A stretch of DNA of 64,000 bases from Ancylomarina sp. 16SWW S1-10-2. Its GTDB lineage: Bacteria > Bacteroidota > Bacteroidia > Bacteroidales > Marinifilaceae. The notes under the pieces are model-generated. The model did not search any database. It was not told the DNA's origin and was given only the letters and a program-made list of their open reading frames with translations. The stretch is from positions 52,041-116,040 of the forward strand of contig NZ_SADB01000014.1 in NCBI RefSeq assembly GCF_009669305.1. The letters are read 5' to 3'. Position numbers and translations under genes: made by a program. The first letter of the stretch is position 1. Each line of letters begins with the position of its first letter. This document shows, piece by piece, positions 8,414 to 16,839 of this stretch.

Positions 8414-9643
8414 ATGAAAAAACAATTTTATAAAACTGTATTAGGGGTAACAGTTTTGTTGTCATTATTTGTAGCAACAGGATTAACGGCACAGGCATCC
8501 CATAAAACGGAACGTGAAAAGAATTATTTGATAAGTGATGGTAGTTCATTTGTTACTAAGGATTGTTTCCCAAAATTCAGTTGGAATACGACTCCTATGT
8601 ATTATCATTTTGGTGATATTGACCGTGTATTAAAGCCTGAAGAAGTTGAGTTTATAGCAGATAGAACCAACTTTATTTGTATTGAAAAGTCACATGCCTA
8701 CCACCAGCTTGGAGATGCTGTGCTTGGTACAAAACATGAAGTGAAAGCTTTTCACAAAGTAAAACCTCAGTCAAAAGTATTATTCTATTACAATTCATAT
8801 GTTGCATGGCCTTTTCCTAGATTTAATAAAGAGCTTACTCCAGAGGGAATTGCTAAAAACAAAGAATTAGCCAAATTCTTAGCCATTAATCCAAAGACAG
8901 GTAAATTGAAGGAAAAAAAGAGAGGACCTGCTTTCTCGTACTATTTTGATGCTTTAAATCCTGATTTTCGTAAATGGTGGGTAGCATCGGCTGCTGAAGG
9001 TGTGAAGATTTCAGGTGCCGATGGTATTTTTATTGATCGTATGAATGTGGATAAAAAGGCAGATTATCCTGAAGATAAATTAGCTGAAATAGCAATAGCT
9101 AAGGGCGAAATGATGGCTAACTTGAAAAAAGAAATAGGTCCCGATAAAATATTGATAGGTAACAACGGTGCTAACACTAAAGAAGTTTTTCCTTCTTGCG
9201 ATGCTTTCATGTTCGAGCATTATAATGCTACTGTTATGAGTAAAGAAAGTCTTTTAAAAGATTGGAAAGATATGCTTCGAATCGCGAAAGCGGGAAAAAT
9301 GTCTATTTACCGTTTTGGTGCAAAAGGTAAAGGTAAAAGAGATATAACTGTTGGAGCTACAAATACAAATGGAATTGAAGAAATATCTAAGGATCAATTA
9401 GAATTTTATCAGGCATGTTACCTTATTGGAGCACAACCTTATTCTTACTTCCAATATAACTGGGGTTGGAATTTGTCTGACGGAAACTTGGTGAATTATC
9501 CTGACTTGTTAAAACCACTTGGCGCACCAAAAGAAGCCTTTAAGCGTGTAAGTCCAGAAGGTTGGGAATTTACTCGTGAATTTGAGCATGCAAGTGTTTG
9601 GGTGAATACTGAAAAAAGAGAAGCTAAAATAAACTGGCGATAA
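8414..9643 (+). CDS. Putative secreted TIM-barrel glycosidase (GHL15-like)
   Basis: This 409-residue protein has a signal peptide ending at LTAQA. It resembles the putative glycosidases grouped as hypothetical glycosyl hydrolase families (GHL15 type): a FPKFSWNTTPMYYHFG opening, a KVLFYYNSYVAWPF strand, a GADGIFIDRMNV strand with a likely catalytic aspartate, a KILIGNNGANTK strand, a CDAFMFEHYN strand with a candidate catalytic glutamate, and a PYSYFQYNWGW segment. Such barrels cluster with marine polysaccharide genes. The substrate is unknown; position beside fucosidases suggests a fucan or a side chain of one. A terminator follows, so it ends the 3.8-9.6 kb unit. Confidence 0.6.
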   Translation: MKKQFYKTVLGVTVLLSLFVATGLTAQASHKTEREKNYLISDGSSFVTKDCFPKFSWNTTPMYYHFGDIDRVLKPEEVEFIADRTNFICIEKSHAYHQLGDAVLGTKHEVKAFHKVKPQSKVLFYYNSYVAWPFPRFNKELTPEGIAKNKELAKFLAINPKTGKLKEKKRGPAFSYYFDALNPDFRKWWVASAAEGVKISGADGIFIDRMNVDKKADYPEDKLAEIAIAKGEMMANLKKEIGPDKILIGNNGANTKEVFPSCDAFMFEHYNATVMSKESLLKDWKDMLRIAKAGKMSIYRFGAKGKGKRDITVGATNTNGIEEISKDQLEFYQACYLIGAQPYSYFQYNWGWNLSDGNLVNYPDLLKPLGAPKEAFKRVSPEGWEFTREFEHASVWVNTEKREAKINWR

Positions 9644-9690
9644 ACCTTACTGTTTGTCCCAAAAGCAAGTTCAGAATATTTTATTCCTAA

Positions 9691-9732
9691 GCATCGGCTT
9701 TCTTTACTGAGAAGTCGATGCAGACTTGTTTT
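9691..9732 (+). terminator. Probable Rho-independent terminator
   Basis: Arms GCATCGGCTT (9691-9700) and AAGTCGATGC (9712-9721) form a 10-base-pair stem with one G-U pair, and are followed by AGACTTGTTTTT. It lies 50 bases after the TIM-barrel gene. Confidence 0.65.
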
Positions 9733-9978
9733 TGTGAGGGAACTAAAAGAGTAATTGAACCTGGTCGGTTTACAATTTCAGTAGGAGAGAAATAAGAAGG
9801 ATTTGAAGGAAGGTAAGATGCTTATATTACTAATACAGTTAAGAATAGGTTTAAGCTTGTTGGAAAAGTAACTGAAATGAATTTTGTATAAATTCTAATT
9901 GTGTATAGTAGCCTAATATTGAAACTTAAACCATTACTGAATAAGTGTAAAGAATATTAATAGTTTATATAAAATATT
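9733..9978. other. Non-coding stretch before the GH30 gene
   Basis: The 335-base gap 9644-9978 holds the terminator above and then about 245 bases without a credible gene. It is AT-rich; a TAATATTG at 9914-9921 resembles a Bacteroidota minus-7 promoter box, but no well-spaced minus-33 TTTG accompanies it. It is likely the promoter region of the GH30-GH31-GH95 unit. No repeat or RNA gene is apparent. Confidence 0.4.
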
Positions 9979-11415
9979 ATGGAGAAGGGAAATTTTAAAA
10001 TAGCGCTGTTCGTTATTGTTATGGCTTGTTTTTCAGTTCAACAAAGCGCTAATGCACAATCATCATGGAAATTTAAAAAGGCAGAATTAAAGTATGTTGA
10101 TTTATCGGGTGCTAATAATATTACAGGGCATCCAATAAAAACTGAAAGTATAAGATTAAAGAAAGCTAAAAGTGTTGATACGGCCACTATAATAATTAAT
10201 ACAAACAATATTCTCCATTCTAATTTAACAGGAATAGGTGGCGCTTTTAACGAACAAGGTGGTGAGGCTTTTATGCGTTTGCCACAAGTTGAGCGTAAGG
10301 CATTAGCTAAAGTGCTTTTTAATTCTACTACTGGGGCTGGTTTTTCTTTTTGTCGAACAGCAGTAGGGTCTTCCGATTTTGGACTAGGTGCCTATAGCTA
10401 TAGCGAAACCGCAGAAGATTATGAAATGAAACATTTTTCAGTAGCACGTGATGAAAAATCAGTCATTCCTTTTATTTTGGCTGCAAAGAAAGAGAATCCT
10501 TCAATGCAAATGTTCGCCTCTCCTTGGAGTCCTCCAGCTTGGATGAAAGAATCAGGGGAAATGGATGGAGGAAACAAAAAACCTTCTGCTAATATCCTGA
10601 AATCAAATTCTGAAATTTATAAAGCGTATGCTTTGTATTTTTCAAAATATGTGCAAGAATATGCCAAAAATGGAGTTCAGATTGATCGATTGATTGTGCA
10701 AAACGAAACCGATATGAATCCTACATATCCAGGATGCGATATGTCGTCAAAGCAAATGTCTGAATTGATATCAGCTTACATTGCTCCTCAATTTAATAAG
10801 GATGGCGTAAAAACTGAGATTTGGGCAGGTTCTTTTCGTGGAAAACGATCGGATGCACAAAAATTCATGAAGTTGGATAATGCTAAAGATATTGATGGCG
10901 TTGGCTTGCAGTATTGTGGATCGAATGTAATGAAGGAACTTCGTGCAGATTATCCAGAGCTGAAGATGATGCATACAGAAGGTAGATGTGAGAATGGTAA
11001 AAACACGATGAAGCAGGCACGCAAGCGCTTTGGAGAAGTTGCTTTTTGGATTAATGCAGGTAGCGAAAATTTCTGTTATTGGAACATTGCCTTAAATGAA
11101 GAAAGTAAAAGTGCTTGGAACTGGAGTCAGAATAGTCTTATAAAAATAGATAGAAAAGCTGGTATTGTTCACTATAATCCTGATTTTATACCGGTAGCTT
11201 TATTAAGTTCTTACATCAGACCGGGTGATAAAAGTTTAAAAATTGAAACAGCAAAAGGAGAAGATGCAATAGCTGTTAGCAATAAAGATCGTTTAGTCGT
11301 ATTTGTTCAGAATAATGAAGAGACTGCAACAACGAAGCATATTCAATTGGATGGTAAAGTATATGATGTAACGATTCCAGCTCAAAGTTTATGTGCTTTG
11401 ATGTTTAAAAAGTAA
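9979..11415 (+). CDS. GH30-family glycoside hydrolase, secreted
   Basis: The protein has 478 residues, a signal peptide ending near ANAQ (residue 27), and a GH30 (beta/alpha)8 plus beta-sandwich arrangement. Landmarks are GIGGAFNEQGGEA at about 85-96, SPWSPPAWMK at 181-190, the acid/base glutamate at 243 in IVQNETD, and the nucleophile glutamate at 334 in MHTEGRCENG. The C-terminal beta-sandwich ends in AQSLCALMF. GH30 enzymes hydrolyse beta-glucosyl, beta-xylosyl, beta-glucuronyl or beta-fucosyl linkages, so the precise specificity is open. It leads a run of exo-acting enzymes (GH31, GH95). Confidence 0.88.
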   Translation: MEKGNFKIALFVIVMACFSVQQSANAQSSWKFKKAELKYVDLSGANNITGHPIKTESIRLKKAKSVDTATIIINTNNILHSNLTGIGGAFNEQGGEAFMRLPQVERKALAKVLFNSTTGAGFSFCRTAVGSSDFGLGAYSYSETAEDYEMKHFSVARDEKSVIPFILAAKKENPSMQMFASPWSPPAWMKESGEMDGGNKKPSANILKSNSEIYKAYALYFSKYVQEYAKNGVQIDRLIVQNETDMNPTYPGCDMSSKQMSELISAYIAPQFNKDGVKTEIWAGSFRGKRSDAQKFMKLDNAKDIDGVGLQYCGSNVMKELRADYPELKMMHTEGRCENGKNTMKQARKRFGEVAFWINAGSENFCYWNIALNEESKSAWNWSQNSLIKIDRKAGIVHYNPDFIPVALLSSYIRPGDKSLKIETAKGEDAIAVSNKDRLVVFVQNNEETATTKHIQLDGKVYDVTIPAQSLCALMFKK

Positions 11416-11545
11416 AAGGTTTTGACTGATATGGATGACGATGCTATTGCTGAAAATAAATGGGTAAATACATTTTGCTACGCTTTTATGAAAAGTCCTA
11501 AATCAGAATGCTAGCAGTATACTTACAGAAAATAAAATAATTTTT

Positions 11546-14179
11546 ATGTCACGATTACAAAAAATGTCAATGTACAGCCTCTTAGGCTTGATGTTTGTAT
11601 TTTCTTCATGTGGTAAATTTAAGTATGCTGTTGAAAAGCACGACAATTCAGTTAGTATAAAAATGGATAGCCTTGATATCAATATCGAAATCATGGATGA
11701 GTCCATCATTCATGTTCAGAAAAGTTTGGTTGGAGTTGAGATTAAAAAGCTTCCTGATTATGTAACAGTATTGAAAGCTCAAGATGTTGACTGGAAAATT
11801 AATGAATCGACGGAGCAAGTTACGATAAGTACAAACGCTATGAAAGTTTTGGTAAATAGTGATGGTACTATTGAATATCAAAACGTTGATGGAAAACACT
11901 TGCTTGCCGAAACCAATGAGTTAAGTTACATCAATCCTGATAATGAAGAAGGAAACAGAGTTTCTCAGGCATTTATTGCTGGCGATGAAGCATTGTATGG
12001 ACTAGGTCAATTTCAGAGCGGTATTATGAACTGGAAGAATGTGCCACTTCGCCTACAGCAATACAATCAGGAAATTGCTGTTCCATTTTTGGTTTCTACT
12101 AAAGGATATGGTATTTACTGGCATAATTATAGTCTTACGGATATCAACGAGTCACAAAATGAAATTCAATTTGCTATTGCTGGCACTGTGCAGGCCAATA
12201 AAGACGAGAAAGTAGTACCCGTTGATGGAGAAAAGGAAAACGTAGCGGCTTATGCCAGTAAAGAGGCTGTAGAGAAAAATATACGTGAAACTACCTTCAC
12301 TCCAACCAAAACCGGAGAATATACATTTCAAGCTCTAAGTGATAATAATGGACGTATGCGGGGCGAGATTAAAGTGTCTATTGATGGGGATGATATCATC
12401 AATTACTCGACTATTTGGATGCCAAGAAGATATTCAGCCAAAAAGTATTTGGAAGCAGGAAAATCATATAAAATTAAGTTTCAAAATACAGGAGCCAAGA
12501 TTCCTGGGCGTTTATTTTACAACGAACCAGATTATAATAAGACAGTATTTAGTAGTACTAAAGGAAACGCTATAGATTATTATTTGGTGCAGGGTGAAAA
12601 TCCAGAAGAAGTCATTTCTCAATATCAAAATCTAACAGGTAAGGCTCCAATGTTTCCCAAAAGTGCTTATGGTTTTTGGCAATGTCGTGAACGATATCAC
12701 AATCAAAAAGAGTTGTTAGAGAATGCTCGTGAAATGAGAAAAAGAGAAATTCCTTTTGATAACATTGTACAAGATTGGTTTTATTGGCCAAAAGGAACCA
12801 AAGGTCCAGAGTGGGATAGGGTTAAATATCCAGATCCTAAAGGGATGGTTGATGAGTTGAAAGAATTAAATCTAAAATTAATGGTTTCTGTATGGCCAGA
12901 GGTGAAGAACGTTGGTTTAGAAGAGAAGTATGGTCTTAAAAAGATAGAAAGTAGCAATTATGTGGATATTTACGATCCAAAAATAAGAGAGCATTTTTAT
13001 CATATGATAAGCGATTCTATGTTCCATTTTGGAGTCAATTCTATTTGGTTAGATGGAACAGAGCCAGAAGGAGTTAGCAATACAAAAGTAAATACAGCAG
13101 TAGGTCCTTACGAGGAGGTTCAAAACCCCTATTCTCTTTTGGTTACCAAGGCTATGTACGAAGGTCGGAGAGCAGAATTTCCCAACGAGCGTGTTTTTAA
13201 CCTCACACGTTCAGCCTATTCTGGACAACAGCGATATGGAGCCGCTTCTTGGTCTGGCGATGTTGAGGCTTCTTGGGAGCAATTTTCAGAGCAGATTGCC
13301 GCAGGTCTCAACTTTACGATGGCAGGAATTCCTTATTGGACACACGATATTGGAGGTTTCTTTAGAGATTCAAAGTCTATTAATCCACAGTTTGATAGTC
13401 AATATACCAATCCTGAATATATTGAGTTGTTAGCACGATGGTTTCAGTTTGGTAGCTTTAGTCCAATTTTCAGGATTCACGGTTATGTTTCCGAAACGGA
13501 GATTTGGCGTTACGGACAAGAGTTTGAAGATATGGCTCGTAAGTTTATCAATCTGCGCTATCAGCTGATGCCTTATGTTTATTCTGAAGCATGGAAAGTT
13601 ACGAATGAGAGTCATTTGTTAATGAGCCCACTTGCATATTATTATCCAAACGATAAAAAAACTTGGGGAATTAAAGACCAGCTTTTCTTTGGTGAATCTT
13701 TGATGGTATCTTTTGTTACAGAATATAAAAAACGCACTAAAGAGGTTTATTTGCCAAATGGTGATTGGTTTAACTTTTGGACAAATGAAAAAGTAAGTGG
13801 AAATACAAGTCTTACAGTTGATGCTTCTTTTAATAGCACTCCTATTTTTGTAAAAGCAGGATCTATTATTCCTATGGGGCCTAAAGTGCAGTATGCTACT
13901 CAAGTCACAAACGAGGCAGTTAAAATCAAAGTTTATCCTGGTAAAGATGCTGAATTTGTATTGTATTTAGACGACAATGAAACCTATGATTACGAAAAAG
14001 GGGAATACTCTGAAGTGGTAATTTCTTATTCGGAAAGCGATAAAAAACTAAGGATTAAAAAAGGAGCTGGTAATTTTATAGATTTCACTAAAAATCCTAT
14101 GGAATTTATAGTTGATTTTGTGAATTATAAAGAACAGGAAGTAGTCTTTGATGGAGCTGATTTAACGGTTTCATTTTAA
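11546..14179 (+). CDS. GH31 alpha-glycosidase with PA14 insert (alpha-xylosidase-like), lipoprotein
   Basis: An 877-residue lipoprotein (VFSSC, Cys22). After the N-terminal beta-sandwich there is an inserted PA14-like domain at about residues 245-325 (TGEYTFQALSDNNGR, then AKKYLEAGKSYKIKF), then the GH31 barrel. The nucleophile is Asp503 in SIWLDGTEPEG, a form common in GH31 alpha-xylosidases rather than starch-type alpha-glucosidases; an RSAYSGQQRYGAASWSGD stretch carries the usual acid/base region. The PA14 insertion in the same place is known from Bacteroides xyloglucan alpha-xylosidases. It probably removes alpha-xylosyl (or another alpha-linked) side sugar. It is 130 bases after GH30 and 59 bases before GH95. 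Confidence 0.9.
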   Translation: MSRLQKMSMYSLLGLMFVFSSCGKFKYAVEKHDNSVSIKMDSLDINIEIMDESIIHVQKSLVGVEIKKLPDYVTVLKAQDVDWKINESTEQVTISTNAMKVLVNSDGTIEYQNVDGKHLLAETNELSYINPDNEEGNRVSQAFIAGDEALYGLGQFQSGIMNWKNVPLRLQQYNQEIAVPFLVSTKGYGIYWHNYSLTDINESQNEIQFAIAGTVQANKDEKVVPVDGEKENVAAYASKEAVEKNIRETTFTPTKTGEYTFQALSDNNGRMRGEIKVSIDGDDIINYSTIWMPRRYSAKKYLEAGKSYKIKFQNTGAKIPGRLFYNEPDYNKTVFSSTKGNAIDYYLVQGENPEEVISQYQNLTGKAPMFPKSAYGFWQCRERYHNQKELLENAREMRKREIPFDNIVQDWFYWPKGTKGPEWDRVKYPDPKGMVDELKELNLKLMVSVWPEVKNVGLEEKYGLKKIESSNYVDIYDPKIREHFYHMISDSMFHFGVNSIWLDGTEPEGVSNTKVNTAVGPYEEVQNPYSLLVTKAMYEGRRAEFPNERVFNLTRSAYSGQQRYGAASWSGDVEASWEQFSEQIAAGLNFTMAGIPYWTHDIGGFFRDSKSINPQFDSQYTNPEYIELLARWFQFGSFSPIFRIHGYVSETEIWRYGQEFEDMARKFINLRYQLMPYVYSEAWKVTNESHLLMSPLAYYYPNDKKTWGIKDQLFFGESLMVSFVTEYKKRTKEVYLPNGDWFNFWTNEKVSGNTSLTVDASFNSTPIFVKAGSIIPMGPKVQYATQVTNEAVKIKVYPGKDAEFVLYLDDNETYDYEKGEYSEVVISYSESDKKLRIKKGAGNFIDFTKNPMEFIVDFVNYKEQEVVFDGADLTVSF

Positions 14180-14238
14180 ATGCTGGGAAAGATAGTGATA
14201 GAAAAAGCAATAAATAATAATAGTCAATTATATAAAAA

Positions 14239-16764
14239 ATGAACAAATTAAGTCAACTGGGTAAATTATGCACGATTTCAATATGCATGATTGCCTTGCT
14301 TTTTAGCGGATGTAGTGAAGCTGAAAAACAAAGCAATTTAAAGCTTTGGTACGATGCGCCCGCTGCAGACTGGAATGAAGCTTTACCGATAGGTAACGGA
14401 AGACTAGGAGCTATGGTATTTGGAATTCCAGATCATGAAAATATTCAACTGAACGAAGGTTCCCTTTGGTCGGGCGGACCGAGTCGGAATGATAATCCAA
14501 ATGCAAAAGAGTCTTTAGGTAAAATTAGAGAGCTATTGTTTGATGGTAAATACAAAGAAGCTCATAATTTGGCCAATGCTAAATTTATTACTAAGATTTC
14601 GAACGGAATGCCCTACGAAACTGTAGGGAATTTGAGGCTTAACTTTGCAGGTCACAAAGAGTTTTCGAATTATTACCGCGATCTTGATATAGAAAATGCA
14701 ATCGCAAAAACAAGATATACGGTTGATGGTATTGAGTATAAAAGAGAGGTTTTTACTTCTTTTGCCGATCAGGTGATTGTTATAAAGCTAACAGCAAGCG
14801 AGAAAGGTAAAATAAGTTTTTCTGCAGGTATGGATCGTCCAAAACCATCGGTAGTATCAGTTACTACAGAGGGAACTGATGTTCTAAAAATGAATGGTAC
14901 AGGAGCCGACAAGAAAGGGAAACGTTTACCAAAAGATGCAAAAGCTATTAAGGGACTTGTGAACTTCCAATCTAGATTGAAGATTGTACCCGAAGGAGGA
15001 TCATTGTCATCTACAGATAGTACCTTAGCGGTAAGTGGAGCTAATAGTGCTACTTTGTATGTTTCTATAGCGACTAATTTTGTTAACTATAAAGATGTAA
15101 GTGCCGATGAAAATAAACGTGCGACTGATTATATAACAAAAGCTGAAAAGAAAAGTTATGAGCAGTTAGTAAAAGATCATTCGGCTTACTATCAAAAATA
15201 TTTCAATCGGGTTGATCTTAATTTAGGAGTAACAGACTCAATTAAAAATCCTACTGATGTTCGTATTAAGCAGTTTAGCAAGGGAAACGATCCTGCTTTA
15301 GCGGCTCTTTATTTTCAGTTTGGTCGTTACTTGTTGATTTGTTCTTCACAACCGGGTGGACAAGCTGCAAATTTACAGGGAATTTGGTGCAACCAGCTTA
15401 CACCACCTTGGAAAAGTGCCTATACCATAAATATCAATACCGAAATGAATTATTGGCCTGCTGAGGTTACTAATTTAAGCGAGATGCACGATCCATTAAT
15501 CGAATTGGTAAAAGATTTATCTGTTGCAGGTCGTAAAACTGCAAAAGACATGTACGGCGCCGAAGGATGGGTTTGCCATCACAATACAGATATCTGGCGC
15601 ATTTGTGGTCCGGTAGATGGTGCTACTTGGGGCATGTGGCCAACCGGAGGTATTTGGTTGAGTCAACACTTGTGGGAAAAGTATATGTTTAGTGGAAATC
15701 TTGACTATTTGAGTTCTGTTTATCCTGCCATGAAAGGCTCTGCAGAATTTTGCCTTAGTTTTTTAACACCCGAACCAGAGCATGATTGGTTGATAGTTTC
15801 ACCTAGCATTTCACCAGAACATGGGCCAAAGCATTTTTCCAAAGGGGTAAATATTGCTTATGCTACAACTATGGATAATCAGTTGGTTTTCGATATTTTA
15901 ACAAAAACAGCTCAGGCTGCAAAGTTATTGAATGAGGATTCAGAACTAGTTCAGAAAATTGAAGAGACACTTCCAAAATTGGCTCCAATGCAAATTGGAC
16001 AGCACAATCAAATTCAGGAATGGATAAACGATTGGGATGATCCAGAAGATAAGCACCGTCATGTTTCTCATTTATATGGATTGTATCCTTCCAATCAAAT
16101 TTCACCTTACGAGAATCCTGAACTTTTCGAGGCGGCTAAAAATGTTTTGATTTATCGTGGCGATCCTTCTACAGGTTGGTCTATGAACTGGAAAATTAAT
16201 TTATGGGCACGTTTACTCGATGGAAATCATGCTTATAAAATGATGGATGATCAAATTAAATTAGTTGGGCGACCTGATTCTCCTAAAGGAGGAGGTACTT
16301 ATGCCAATATGTTCGATGCGCATCCACCTTTCCAAATTGATGGTAACTTCGGATTTACTTCTGGATTAACCGAAATGCTAGTTCAAAGTCACGATGGAGC
16401 CATTCAACTTATTCCTGCTTTACCTGATGTATGGAAAGACGGAAAAGTGACCGGACTAAGAGCTAGAGGTGGTTTCGAAATTAAATCCATGGAATGGAAA
16501 AATGGAGAATTGGTAAAAGCGGTTATTAAATCTACTCTAGGTGGCAACTGTCGTATTCGTTCCTATTCTGAATTAAGTTTGGAGTCGGAAGGTGATTTAG
16601 TAGAGGCAAAAGGAGCAAACAAAAATGCCTTTTACCAAACATCAGAAATCATGAAACCAATGATTTCTGACAAAGCTAAATTGAAGGGGATAAATATATC
16701 TTCTTCGTATTTGTATGATATTAACACAGAGGCAGGACAGGAAATTGTACTGCTAGGAAAATAA
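14239..16764 (+). CDS. GH95 alpha-L-fucosidase, lipoprotein
   Basis: This 841-residue protein has a lipoprotein signal (LFSGC, Cys25) and the full GH95 layout: an N-terminal beta-domain opening with [14 protein letters not shown], then an (alpha/alpha)6 barrel. Catalytic-region motifs are all present: [12 protein letters not shown] at 398-409, a likely general-acid Glu594 in IQEW before [12 protein letters not shown], and Asp701 in FQIDGNFG. Characterised GH95 enzymes invert alpha-1,2-linked L-fucose (or L-galactose) at chain ends. With the two GH29 enzymes it supplies fucose for the pathway at 56.4-62.5 kb. A more divergent paralogue lies at 44222. Confidence 0.93.
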   Translation: MNKLSQLGKLCTISICMIALLFSGCSEAEKQSNLKLWYDAPAADWNEALPIGNGRLGAMVFGIPDHENIQLNEGSLWSGGPSRNDNPNAKESLGKIRELLFDGKYKEAHNLANAKFITKISNGMPYETVGNLRLNFAGHKEFSNYYRDLDIENAIAKTRYTVDGIEYKREVFTSFADQVIVIKLTASEKGKISFSAGMDRPKPSVVSVTTEGTDVLKMNGTGADKKGKRLPKDAKAIKGLVNFQSRLKIVPEGGSLSSTDSTLAVSGANSATLYVSIATNFVNYKDVSADENKRATDYITKAEKKSYEQLVKDHSAYYQKYFNRVDLNLGVTDSIKNPTDVRIKQFSKGNDPALAALYFQFGRYLLICSSQPGGQAANLQGIWCNQLTPPWKSAYTININTEMNYWPAEVTNLSEMHDPLIELVKDLSVAGRKTAKDMYGAEGWVCHHNTDIWRICGPVDGATWGMWPTGGIWLSQHLWEKYMFSGNLDYLSSVYPAMKGSAEFCLSFLTPEPEHDWLIVSPSISPEHGPKHFSKGVNIAYATTMDNQLVFDILTKTAQAAKLLNEDSELVQKIEETLPKLAPMQIGQHNQIQEWINDWDDPEDKHRHVSHLYGLYPSNQISPYENPELFEAAKNVLIYRGDPSTGWSMNWKINLWARLLDGNHAYKMMDDQIKLVGRPDSPKGGGTYANMFDAHPPFQIDGNFGFTSGLTEMLVQSHDGAIQLIPALPDVWKDGKVTGLRARGGFEIKSMEWKNGELVKAVIKSTLGGNCRIRSYSELSLESEGDLVEAKGANKNAFYQTSEIMKPMISDKAKLKGINISSSYLYDINTEAGQEIVLLGK

Positions 16765-16773
16765 GTTTATCAT

Positions 16774-16808
16774 CTCATATATGCCTTTAGGATATATGAG
16801 ATTTTTTG
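16774..16808 (+). terminator. Rho-independent terminator
   Basis: CTCATATAT (16774-16782) pairs with ATATATGAG (16792-16800), continued by an inner CC/GG pair around the loop, and followed by ATTTTTTG. It lies 10 bases after GH95 and 32 bases before the next start. Confidence 0.75.
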
Positions 16809-16839
16809 TAAAGTTGGATTTTGAACTATAAATTGAAAA

